A stretch of 7,464 nt of DNA from Solirubrobacteraceae bacterium (GCA_025935735.1 JAICUS010000288.1:1-7464); one strand, 5' to 3'; positions 1 to 6,169 are shown, counted from the first letter of the stretch. Numbers and translations: made by a program. The notes: generated from the sequence alone by a model not told the origin.

Positions 1-1
1 G

Positions 2-91
2 CTGTACGCGGCCACCTACGGGCGCTCGATCTGGAAGCTGTCGCTGCCCGCCGTCCCGCGCAGCGGCAACCCGGAGGCCGCCCGGCGCTGA
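2..91 (+). CDS. C-terminal end of a BNR/sialidase-like beta-propeller protein (5' end outside window)
   Basis: Frame 2 is open from the window edge to a TGA at 89-91 and gives 29 residues beginning LYAATYGRSIWKLSLP. The pattern A-T-Y-G-R-S-I-W-x-L is typical of the closing blade of BNR/VPS10/sortilin-like propellers (exo-sialidase or photosystem-stability-factor-like repeat proteins), which are usually secreted in actinobacteria. After this strand the chain becomes a Pro/Gly/Ala/Arg linker (about residues 17-29) and stops. The linker ends just before a second open frame at 103-405, shifted by -1, that encodes a small beta domain of the kind normally appended to such secreted proteins, so this stop may not be the ancestral one. 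With only the tail visible, enzymatic activity cannot be assigned. Confidence 0.6.
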   Translation: MYAATYGRSIWKLSLPAVPRSGNPEAARR

Positions 92-102
92 CGAGCCGGA
101 CC

Positions 103-405
103 GTGCGGGTGTCGCGCACGCGGATCGCCGCCGTCGCCCTGCGCTGCGGCGTGTCGAAGGGCTCGCACTGCGCGGGCCTGCTGACGGCCAGCAGCGGCCG
201 GCGGATCGCCTCGCGGTCGTTCTCGATCGCGGCCGACCGGACGCGCACCGTGCGCGTACGGCTCACGCGCAGCGGCTACCGCTCGGTGGTGCGCCACCGC
301 CGGCTGCACGCGCGGCTGGCGCTGAGCACCCGCGGGGCGGACGGCGTGCTGCGGACGGCGCGCGCGACCGTGACGCTGGTCGCACCGAGGGGGGCGCGCC
401 TCTAG
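103..405 (+). CDS. Small Arg-rich beta domain, probably the frameshifted C-terminal domain of the preceding propeller protein
   Basis: An open frame of 100 codons, if read from the GTG at 103, ending with TAG at 403-405. The product is Arg-rich and beta-like, alternating Val/Arg (residues 46-54 and 86-95), with two cysteines (C15 and C23) framing a short loop. This layout resembles the terminal domains, with a V-x-L-x-C ... C-x-G-x-L pattern, that I associate with secreted proteins of soil actinobacteria. It has no signal peptide and no Shine-Dalgarno at a usable distance: the only GGAGG (73-77) is 25 bases upstream. The same frame is open without a stop back to base 1. Switching from frame 2 to this frame at about 86-91 joins the propeller linker smoothly to T-S-R-T-V-R-V-S-R. 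The best reading is a domain cut off by a one-base indel, real or a sequence error. An independent small gene is possible but less likely. The stop shares the CTAG at 402-405 with the convergent ligase stop. Confidence 0.45.
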   Translation: MRVSRTRIAAVALRCGVSKGSHCAGLLTASSGRRIASRSFSIAADRTRTVRVRLTRSGYRSVVRHRRLHARLALSTRGADGVLRTARATVTLVAPRGARL

Positions 406-1685
406 CGGCGGTCCACGACCCGGACGGCCTTGCCCTCGCTGCGCGGCACGTCGCCGGGCGCGCGGACCTCGACGGCGATCGACACGCCGACCGAGGCCTG
501 CAGCGCCCGGCGGGCCGCGGCGGCGAGGGCGTCGCGGTCGGCGCCGCCGTCGGCCGGCTCGCAGTGCACCGTGACCTCGTCGAGGTCGCGCGGACGCTCG
601 ACCACCAGCTGGTAGTGCGGCGCCATCCCATCCACGGCCAGCAGGACGTGCTCGATCTCGGACGGGTAGAGGTTCACGCCGCGGACGATCAGCATGTCGT
701 CGCGCCGGCCGCGCACCGCGCTCATCCGGGCCAGCGTGCGCCCGCAGGCGCACGGCTCGCGGTTCAGTGAGGCGATGTCGCGCGTGCGGTAGCGCAGCAG
801 CGGCAGCGCCTCCTTGGTCAGCGTCGTGAACACGAGCTCGCCCTCCTCGCCGTCGGGCAGCGGCGCGCCCGTGTCGGGGTCGACGACCTCGACCAAGAAG
901 TGGTCCTCGTGCACGTGCAGGCCGTCGCGGGCCTCGCGGCACTCGGCGGCCACGCCCGGGCCGACGATCTCCGAGAGCCCGTAGAAGTCGATCGCGGTCA
1001 ATCCCAGCGCGGACTCGATCTGGGTGCGCATCGCCTCGGTCCACGGCTCGGCGCCGAACAGGCCGACCTCGAGGGCGAGCTGGCCGGGTTCGATGCCCGC
1101 GTCGCGCACCGCCTGGGCGATGTGCAGCGCATACGACGGCGTGCAGGCCAGCGCCTGCCCGCCGAGGTCGCGCAGCAGCCGGGCTTGGCGGGCGGTCACG
1201 CCGCCGGACACGGGGATGACCGTCGCGCCGAGGCGCTCGGCGCCCTGGTGGAAGCCGAGCCCGCCGGTGAACAGGCCGTAGCCGTAGGCGTTGTGGACGA
1301 CCATCCCGGGGCGCACGCCGGCCATCACCAGGCTGCGCTCCATCACCTCCGACCACACGCCGAGGTCGTGCGGCGTGTAGCCGACGACGGTCGGCGTGCC
1401 GCCGGTGCCGCTGGAGGCGTGCACGCGGATCAGCGCCTCGCGCGGGACGGCCAGCAGCCCGAGCGGGTAGTGCTCGCGCAGGTCGTCCTTGACCGTGAAC
1501 GGCAGCTGGGCGATGTCGTGGCGATAGGTGATGTCGCGCGCGTCGTGCACGCCCGCCGCGTGCAGGCGCTCGCGCATCGGCGCGACGTGGGTCAGCAGGC
1601 GGTTGACCGTGGTGCGCAGGCGGTCGCGCTGGAGCGCCTCCAGCTCCGCGCGGGGCGTGCGCTCACTCGCCGCGCTCGTGGGCAC
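402..1685 (-). CDS. paaK: PaaK-type phenylacetate/arylacetate-CoA ligase (AMP-forming)
   Basis: This 427-residue protein has the usual PaaK length. It should activate an aryl- or arylacetic acid with ATP and CoA to the acyl-CoA, in the cytosol. Motifs in order: the ATP-binding loop SSGTGGTPT (91-99), where the usual TTGKPT is altered to TGGTPT; FGAEPW (210-215); YGLSE (235-239), the adenine/carboxylate site; RTRD (300-303); a CxCGR element (312-316); RRDDMLIVRGVN (327-338), the hinge to the C-terminal domain; and GK (418-419), carrying the likely catalytic lysine. The GTG at 1685 is preferred because GGAGGAG lies 7 bases upstream. This start overlaps the end of the upstream dioxygenase gene by 23 bases, so the two are cotranscribed and probably translationally coupled. 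The partner suggests that an arylacetate is the substrate rather than benzoate, but motifs alone do not show which arylacetate. The paaK symbol denotes the family; no paa ring-epoxidase genes are nearby. Confidence 0.9.
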   Translation of the reverse strand: MPTSAASERTPRAELEALQRDRLRTTVNRLLTHVAPMRERLHAAGVHDARDITYRHDIAQLPFTVKDDLREHYPLGLLAVPREALIRVHASSGTGGTPTVVGYTPHDLGVWSEVMERSLVMAGVRPGMVVHNAYGYGLFTGGLGFHQGAERLGATVIPVSGGVTARQARLLRDLGGQALACTPSYALHIAQAVRDAGIEPGQLALEVGLFGAEPWTEAMRTQIESALGLTAIDFYGLSEIVGPGVAAECREARDGLHVHEDHFLVEVVDPDTGAPLPDGEEGELVFTTLTKEALPLLRYRTRDIASLNREPCACGRTLARMSAVRGRRDDMLIVRGVNLYPSEIEHVLLAVDGMAPHYQLVVERPRDLDEVTVHCEPADGGADRDALAAAARRALQASVGVSIAVEVRAPGDVPRSEGKAVRVVDRR

Positions 1686-2970
1686 GCCAGTTCTCCTCCA
1701 GGTTGCGGATGAGGGCCGGGCTGAAGTGGCAGGACGCCTGCTCGCGGGCGTAGACGGCCATGTACTCGCGGAAGATCTCGAGCGGCTCCTCGGCGATCCG
1801 CAGCGCGCGCCGGTTGGCCACGCCGCTCACCGCGCCGGCCGTGGAGAGCTCCTGCGCACGCGCTTCGAGCTTCGCGTCCATCTCCTGGGGCGCGACGATC
1901 TCGTCGGCCAGCCGCTCGCGGGGGATCTCGGCGCCGGAGAGGATGGCCTGGCGGGCCAGCCGGTCGCCGACGAACCGCGGGAGCCGCAGGTTGGCCGCGC
2001 CGGGGATGATCCCCTCGTTGCGGGCGGGCAGCGTGATCCGGCAGCCGTGCTCGACGAGGATGTGGTCGGCGGCCAGCAGCATCTGGCAGGCGCCGCCGAT
2101 CGCGTAGGTCTCGGCGGCGGCGATCCACAGCTTCTCCTGGGTCTCCTCCGGCGGGCGGTCGGCGCTCGTCAGCCCGCGGAACACCTTGTGCACCAGCCCG
2201 AGGTCGCGCACGGGGAAGAACAGGTAGGAGAGCTTGCCGCGGTAGAGGTGGGTCAGGTTCAGCCCGGCGCCGAAGATGCGCTTCCCGGCGTAGCGCGGGT
2301 GCTCGACGACACCGCCGCGCAGCACGCCGATCTCGATCTCCGGGTCGAGCAGGACGAGGTCGATCGCCGCCTCGTAGGGCCCGAGCGTCGTGTCGTCCTC
2401 GGCGTTGAGGTGGCGCGGGTTGCGCAGCTCGGCCACGCCGACGCGGCCGTGGCGCTCGACCGCCGCCTGCCCGAGGTCGACCCGGCCGGTCTGCCGGAGC
2501 TCCTCCAGGTGGGCCAGCGCGAGGTCGGTGGGGCGCAGCATCACCTCGATCAGGTGCGGGCCGCACTCCGGGTGCGCGAGCACGTGGCCGAGCAGCCGGC
2601 CCTGCGCGATCTCCCAGCCCTCCTTGTCCTTCTGGAGGCGCTCGCGCTCGATGTCCACCACGACGCGTCGCGGGGTGAGGCCGGGGACGCGCTCGGCCGC
2701 GGCGTAGACGAGCGCGTCGGCCCGCATCGCCTGCGCCCCGTTGTCGGTCAGCTCGGCGTACAGCGCCCGGGTGTGGCGGCGCAGGAAGCGGTCCCGGACT
2801 TCGTCCAGCGCGGCCATGATCGCCGCGACCTCGCTCCGCTCCTGCTCGGTGCGGCCGGCCGGCTCGCCGTAACGGCCGACCTCGTCGGCGCCCTGGAGCA
2901 GGAACGCGCTCGCGTCCGCCACGTCGGCGGCGAAGTCGCCGGCGAGCACGGGCGGCTCGGGAAGGTCCAT
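1663..2970 (-). CDS. dpgC: DpgC-like cofactor-independent aryl-acetyl-CoA dioxygenase (crotonase superfamily)
   Basis: This 435-residue protein has the length of DpgC, the 3,5-dihydroxyphenylacetyl-CoA 1,2-dioxygenase of glycopeptide antibiotic pathways. Ordinary enoyl-CoA hydratases have only about 260. The N-terminal roughly 190 residues are the helical extension specific to DpgC-type proteins, including a stretch around RERLQKDKEG (109-118). The C-terminal part is a crotonase core: FGAGLNLTHL (233-242) and IGGACQMLLAADH (291-303) supply the two oxyanion-hole strands, and NEGIIPGAANLRLPRF (318-333) is the DpgC-type signature. The usual hydratase Glu pair is not evident. DpgC is known to oxidise its acyl-CoA with O2 to an arylglyoxylate and free CoA, using no metal or flavin. 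The next gene encodes an aryl-CoA ligase that would supply the substrate. The ATG at 2970 follows TAGGGTCC plus 5 bases. The family call is strong. The substrate is unknown: no other Dpg gene is present, so a catabolic or other biosynthetic role is as likely as dihydroxyphenylglycine formation. Confidence 0.85.
   Translation of the reverse strand: MDLPEPPVLAGDFAADVADASAFLLQGADEVGRYGEPAGRTEQERSEVAAIMAALDEVRDRFLRRHTRALYAELTDNGAQAMRADALVYAAAERVPGLTPRRVVVDIERERLQKDKEGWEIAQGRLLGHVLAHPECGPHLIEVMLRPTDLALAHLEELRQTGRVDLGQAAVERHGRVGVAELRNPRHLNAEDDTTLGPYEAAIDLVLLDPEIEIGVLRGGVVEHPRYAGKRIFGAGLNLTHLYRGKLSYLFFPVRDLGLVHKVFRGLTSADRPPEETQEKLWIAAAETYAIGGACQMLLAADHILVEHGCRITLPARNEGIIPGAANLRLPRFVGDRLARQAILSGAEIPRERLADEIVAPQEMDAKLEARAQELSTAGAVSGVANRRALRIAEEPLEIFREYMAVYAREQASCHFSPALIRNLEENWRAHERGE
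1693..1699 (-). promoter_or_regulatory. Strong Shine-Dalgarno for the CoA ligase
   Basis: On the minus strand this reads GGAGGAG, followed by 7 bases and the GTG at 1685-1683. It lies inside the last codons of the dioxygenase gene and fixes the ligase start. Most other starts in the window have no comparable site. Confidence 0.75.
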
Positions 2971-2977
2971 GTTTCGG

Positions 2978-2983
2978 ACCCTA
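2978..2983 (-). promoter_or_regulatory. Candidate -10 element (TAGGGT) for the dioxygenase-ligase operon
   Basis: The minus strand reads TAGGGT, then CC and GAAAC, then the ATG at 2970. The spacing is identical to that of the plus-strand copy. It could be a leaderless -10 box or a weak AGGG ribosome-binding site. Its position in an inverted repeat supports function but not which function. Confidence 0.4.
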
Positions 2984-3009
2984 GCGCCACTCTCTCATCA
3001 GGTTGTCGT

Positions 3010-3015
3010 TAGGGT
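3010..3015 (+). promoter_or_regulatory. Candidate -10 element (TAGGGT) for the epimerase operon
   Basis: TAGGGT matches the actinobacterial TANNNT -10 form. Seven bases separate it from the ATG at 3023, so initiation at the A would give a leaderless mRNA, common in actinobacteria. The alternative is that AGGG (3011-3014), 8 bases before the ATG, acts as a weak Shine-Dalgarno. The sequence cannot decide between them. Confidence 0.4.
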
Positions 3016-3022
3016 CCTGCCC

Positions 3023-4405
3023 ATGCGCGTCTTGGTCACCGGCGGCTCCGGGTTCATCGGCTCGCACGTGGTCGACGCGCTGCTCGCCGCGGGCCACGAG
3101 CCGCTGATCTACGACCTGCGCCGCTCGCCCCACCACTCCGAGGTCGAATGCGTGGTCGGCGACCTGTGCGAGCTCGAGCGGCTGGAGTCCGCGCTGGACG
3201 GCTGTGATGCGGTGCTCCACCTCGCCGCCGCGGCCGACGTCAACGAGGTGCTGGCCGAGCCGGTCGAGGCCGAGCGGCGCAACGCGCGCGGGACGCTGCA
3301 CGTGCTGGAGGCGGCGCGGCGGGCGGGCGTGGCGCGCGTGGTCTACGCGTCGACGATCTGGGCGTACTCCGACACGCCGGCCGCGCGCCACGTGGAGTCG
3401 CTGCCGCTGCACCCGCCGGCCCATCTCTACACGGCCACCAAGCTGGCCGGCGAGCTCTACTGCCACGCGTACGGCGAGCTCTACGGCGTCGAGCACACGA
3501 TCCTGCGCTTCGGCATCCCCTACGGCCCGCGGGCGCGGCCGGCGGCGGTGGTGCCGACGTTCGTGGCCCGCGCGCTGGCGGGCGAGCCGCTGACGATCGC
3601 CGGCGACGGCTCGCAGTCGCGGCGGTTCGTCTATGTCGAGGACCTGGCCGACGGCGTCGTGCGGGCGCTGGCGCCGTGCGCGGCGAACCGGATGTACAAC
3701 CTGGTGGGCGAGGAGGAAGTCTCGATCCGGGCCATCGCGGATGCGGTGCGCGCGGCGGTGGGCGACGTCGAGGTGGTGCACACGCCGGGCCGCACGGGGG
3801 ACTTCGCGGGCGCGCCGGTCAGCGGCGAGCGGGCGGCGGCCGAGCTCGGCTGGCGGCCGGCGACCCCGTTCGCCGAGGGCATGCGGCGCTACGTCGACTG
3901 GCACCGCGCCGCCGAGGCGCCGCGCCCGGTCTCACCGCGCCGCCGGCTCCGGCCGGCGCCGGCGCTGGCCGCGCTGGGCCGCCGCACGCTCGCGTCCGCT
4001 CCCGCGCCGCCGGCCCTCCGCCCGCTGGTCCGGCGCGCCGCGCTCGGGCTCGCCTGGGCCGCGGCGATCGCCGTCGGCATCCTCGGCCTGCTCAGCCTGA
4101 TGCCCAACGGCCCGTCCGACCGCTACGACACGTTCCTCGACGCCCTGCTGCTGATGCTGCCGCTCGTGCTCGCCGGCGGCTTCGCCTGGGAGGACCGCAC
4201 GGCCGGCCCGCTGCGGGCCGCGCTGTGGGTGGTGGCGTTCGCGCTGCTGTTCGTCGCGTTCGTGTCCTGGCCGCCGATCCTCGACCACCTGGGCGACTCG
4301 CACAAGGTCATCCTCGTGCTGCTCGCGCTCTCCACCGCGACGGGCGCGCGGCTGCTCGGCCGCCGTCCGCTGCTCTACCAGTGGCTCGGGGCACCCGGGG
4401 ACTGA
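3023..4405 (+). CDS. NAD-dependent nucleotide-sugar epimerase/dehydratase (extended SDR) fused to a four-helix membrane domain
   Basis: A 460-residue protein. Residues 1-295 form an extended SDR: the Rossmann loop GGSGFIG (7-13), D31 at the end of the second strand (favouring NAD), HLAA (66-69), the S110 region, the catalytic Y136-x3-K140 and RRFVYVEDLADG (200-211), the usual substrate-side motif. This is the family of UDP-glucose 4-epimerases and dTDP-sugar dehydratases, so a nucleotide-sugar substrate is likely but not specified. A Pro/Arg-rich linker (299-338) follows. Then come four hydrophobic segments at about 341-360, 371-389, 397-417 and 429-446, ending in a basic tail. Such a membrane tail is unusual for the family and would hold the enzyme at the inner face of the membrane. 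An ATG at 2969 would add 18 residues, but the protein starts naturally at MRVLVTGGSGFIG, so 3023 is chosen. The next gene overlaps the end of this one, so both form an operon. Confidence 0.88.
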   Translation: MRVLVTGGSGFIGSHVVDALLAAGHEPLIYDLRRSPHHSEVECVVGDLCELERLESALDGCDAVLHLAAAADVNEVLAEPVEAERRNARGTLHVLEAARRAGVARVVYASTIWAYSDTPAARHVESLPLHPPAHLYTATKLAGELYCHAYGELYGVEHTILRFGIPYGPRARPAAVVPTFVARALAGEPLTIAGDGSQSRRFVYVEDLADGVVRALAPCAANRMYNLVGEEEVSIRAIADAVRAAVGDVEVVHTPGRTGDFAGAPVSGERAAAELGWRPATPFAEGMRRYVDWHRAAEAPRPVSPRRRLRPAPALAALGRRTLASAPAPPALRPLVRRAALGLAWAAAIAVGILGLLSLMPNGPSDRYDTFLDALLLMLPLVLAGGFAWEDRTAGPLRAALWVVAFALLFVAFVSWPPILDHLGDSHKVILVLLALSTATGARLLGRRPLLYQWLGAPGD

Positions 4406-5388
4406 GCCCGCCCGACCTCGGGCGGTTCGCGATCGGCTTCGACGCGCGCGACCGCGCGCGCGTGCACGCGCTGTGGGATGAGGTCTTCGACTCCGGGCAG
4501 TGGACCGAGGGCCCGTTGACGGCGCGGTTCGAGGACGCCTGGCGCGCCTGGAACGGGCTCGAGGCCGTGGCGTTCAACGGCTGGGCGGGGGCGGCGATGG
4601 CCGCGCTGTCGTTCTGCGACGTGCGGGGCGCCACGGTGCTCTGCCCGTCCAACACGTTCATGGCGACGCCGCTGGCGGCGATGCACGCGGGCGCGTCGGT
4701 CGAGTTCGTGGACTGCAATCGCTCGGACCTCTGCATGTCGTTCGCCTCCTTCGAGGCGGCGGTCGCCCGTCACCGGCCCCGGGCGGCCTTCGTCGTGCAC
4801 ATCGGGGGCCACATCGCGTTCGAGATCGAGCAGATCGCGGAGCTGTGCCGCGCCGAGGGCATCTTCCTGATCGAGGACTGCGCGCACGCCCACGGCGCGT
4901 CGTGGGACGGGCGCCGGCCGGGCACCTGGGGCGACGCGGGGCTGTGGTCGTTCTACGCCACCAAGACGGTGTCCACGGGCGAGGGCGGGATGCTGGTCGC
5001 CCGCGACGGGGAGCTGTTGGACTACGCCCGGGCGTTCCGCAACTACGGCAAGCCGTCGCACGAGGTGGCCGGGCTCAACCTGCGGCTGAGCGAGTTCACG
5101 GCCGCGCTCGGGCTCGTCCAGACCGAGCGGATGGAGGAGATCGTCGCCTGGAAGAACGCGGCGGCGCGCGAGTTCCTCGACCCGGCGCACCCCGGGCGGC
5201 TCGAACTGCCGGACGGGATGGTCTCCGGCCTGTACAAGTACATCGTCTTCGACGCGATCGAGCGCTCGACCGGCAAGGTCTACGACACACCGTGCCACCG
5301 CATCCTCGGCCGCCCGGACGAGCTGCCCAACAGCGACTGGGTCGCGGCGAACCACTGGTGCGTGCCGCTCTATTACCGCCCGGGCTGA
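4381..5388 (+). CDS. DegT/DnrJ/EryC1/StrS family PLP-dependent aminotransferase
   Basis: A protein of 335 residues read from the GTG at 4381, which overlaps the epimerase gene by 25 bases. No clear Shine-Dalgarno precedes it, and a CTG at 4402 is a weaker alternative. Family members transfer an amino group, usually from glutamate, to a keto-sugar nucleotide. K195, in the block SFYATKTVSTGEGGM (190-204), should hold PLP; D166 in IEDCAHAHGA (164-173) should bind the pyridine nitrogen. The phosphate-binding loop, normally SGTAAL-like, reads FNGWAGAAMAAL (65-76). The N-terminal GxWTEGP (39-45) is the usual entry motif. The chain ends at VPLYYRPG, where many relatives continue with another helix of about 20 residues, and it is shorter than the typical 360-400. 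Paired with the epimerase/dehydratase, it suggests a two-step route to an amino sugar. The 3' end overlaps the convergent deacetylase gene by 16 bases. Confidence 0.88.
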   Translation: MARGTRGLSPPDLGRFAIGFDARDRARVHALWDEVFDSGQWTEGPLTARFEDAWRAWNGLEAVAFNGWAGAAMAALSFCDVRGATVLCPSNTFMATPLAAMHAGASVEFVDCNRSDLCMSFASFEAAVARHRPRAAFVVHIGGHIAFEIEQIAELCRAEGIFLIEDCAHAHGASWDGRRPGTWGDAGLWSFYATKTVSTGEGGMLVARDGELLDYARAFRNYGKPSHEVAGLNLRLSEFTAALGLVQTERMEEIVAWKNAAAREFLDPAHPGRLELPDGMVSGLYKYIVFDAIERSTGKVYDTPCHRILGRPDELPNSDWVAANHWCVPLYYRPG

Positions 5389-6062
5389 GTCGTCGCCAGG
5401 CCCTGGGCCGCGATCGCCTCCAGGATGCGGGGGAGCGCCGCCGCCGTCCGCTCGTGGCTGCCTTCGGCGCTGTAGTCGTCGGCGTCGTGGAGCAGGAGCA
5501 CGTCGCCCGCCTTGAGATCGTCGGCGACCTTCACGGCGATGGTCTGCGGCGTGGCGCGGCGCGCCCAGTCGCGGCCCCAGCGCGACCACAGCAGCGGGGT
5601 CCAGCCGCGCTGCCTGACGGCGTGGATCGCCGGCCAGGAGTAGATGCCGTACGGCGGCCGGTGCAGCGTGGGGCGCGTCGCCGTGGTGTCCTCGATCGCC
5701 GTCCGCGCCCGGTCGAGGTCCTCGGCGATCTGTTGCGGGGTGAGCCGCAGCAGGTTGCGGTGCCGGTGCCCGTGGACGGCGGCCTGATGCCCGGCAGCCA
5801 CCACCTCGGCCGCGAGGCGCGGCGACCGGTTCACCTGCTCGCCGACCATGAAGAACGTGGCCGTGACGCCATGCCGCGCCAGCACGTCGAGGATCGCCGG
5901 CGTCCCCCTCGGGTGCGGCCCGTCATCGAACGTCAGCGCCACCGCACCGGGAGCGTCGACCGTCGTGGCCAGGTCGAGTGCGCGGGCCACACCGGGCACG
6001 ACGGGCGCCAGCGCGGGCACCGCCCACGCGGAGCCGGCGATCACGGGAAGGACCCGCAGCAC
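5373..6062 (-). CDS. Polysaccharide deacetylase (NodB homology, CE4-type), membrane-targeted
   Basis: A 229-residue protein with the CE4 motifs in order: TFDDGP (44-49) with the catalytic-base and metal aspartates D46 and D47; HGHRH (97-101), the two metal histidines in H-x3-H spacing; RPPYG (135-139); a Trp-containing WSRWGRDW (159-166); and LLHD (190-193) carrying the second catalytic histidine. These enzymes remove N- or O-acetyl groups from peptidoglycan, chitin-like or capsular sugars, with a divalent metal. Residues 4-28 are hydrophobic and fit a signal peptide or membrane anchor, placing the enzyme outside the membrane. The GTG at 6062 is the only ordinary start in the frame before the divergent gene. 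Codons upstream would read RRR then hydrophobic residues, so the N-terminus may be understated if a rare start is used. No Shine-Dalgarno is visible. The true substrate is unknown. Confidence 0.9.
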   Translation of the reverse strand: MLRVLPVIAGSAWAVPALAPVVPGVARALDLATTVDAPGAVALTFDDGPHPRGTPAILDVLARHGVTATFFMVGEQVNRSPRLAAEVVAAGHQAAVHGHRHRNLLRLTPQQIAEDLDRARTAIEDTTATRPTLHRPPYGIYSWPAIHAVRQRGWTPLLWSRWGRDWARRATPQTIAVKVADDLKAGDVLLLHDADDYSAEGSHERTAAALPRILEAIAAQGLATTQPGR

Positions 6063-6169
6063 CGGCGCGATGATCGCAGGCGCCCGCCGCCGGCCACGCG
6101 TGACGCCATCTCGCCGCCCGCCCAGCCGCGGTCCGCGCGCGCCGTCGCCTCGGCCGCCGTGTCCGTCCC
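6063..6169. promoter_or_regulatory. Divergent gap between deacetylase and transporter genes
   Basis: This 107-base spacer must contain promoters for both flanking genes. I find no TANNNT box at leaderless spacing on either side and no Shine-Dalgarno near the ATG at 6170 or the GTG at 6062. It is as GC-rich as the coding sequence, so one of the starts could be misplaced. Confidence 0.3.

Larger units (their letters stand above)
2976..3017. repeat. Inverted repeat with mirror-image TAGGGTCC arms
   Basis: The left arm GGACCCTA (2976-2983) is the exact reverse complement of the right arm TAGGGTCC (3010-3017). Extending inwards, TGGCGC on the minus strand (2989-2984) and TGTCGT on the plus strand (3004-3009) agree at 4 of 6 positions, giving 12 of 14 matches per arm around a 14-base centre. 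Each arm ends 5 bases before the ATG of the gene on its side. The repeat could be an operator, or simply two copies of one promoter element facing apart. Confidence 0.65.
2971..3022. promoter_or_regulatory. Divergent intergenic control region between the dioxygenase and epimerase operons
   Basis: Only 52 bases separate the ATG at 2970 (minus) from the ATG at 3023 (plus). This spacer must hold the promoters of both operons. It is less GC-rich than its surroundings and contains ACTCTCTCATCA in the centre. No convincing -35 hexamer stands out on either strand. Confidence 0.6.

Noticed and set aside
16..1356. Long minus-strand open frame of 446 codons
   Set aside because: It is an Arg/Pro/Gly-rich shadow of the CoA ligase in another frame, with no recognisable motif. 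Long shadows are expected at this GC content.
402..2970. A glycopeptide-antibiotic dihydroxyphenylglycine cluster
   Set aside because: Only the DpgC-like gene is present. No DpgA-type synthase, DpgB/D hydratases, aminotransferase of the HpgT type or peptide synthetase is visible, and the neighbours are a ligase and sugar genes.
1528..3012. Long plus-strand open frame opposite the dioxygenase
   Set aside because: Its composition (Val/Gly/Arg/Ala/Asp repeats) is that of the antisense strand of the DpgC-like gene, and it has no domain signature.
2969..3022. Upstream ATG at 2969 as start of the epimerase
   Set aside because: It shares the CATG with the divergent gene's start and would add 18 residues before the MRVLVTGGSGFIG nucleotide-binding start. 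The family normally begins within a few residues of that loop.
4375..5589. Minus-strand open frame antisense to the aminotransferase
   Set aside because: It has no motifs and biased low-complexity composition. The plus strand carries the PLP-lysine and Asp motifs.
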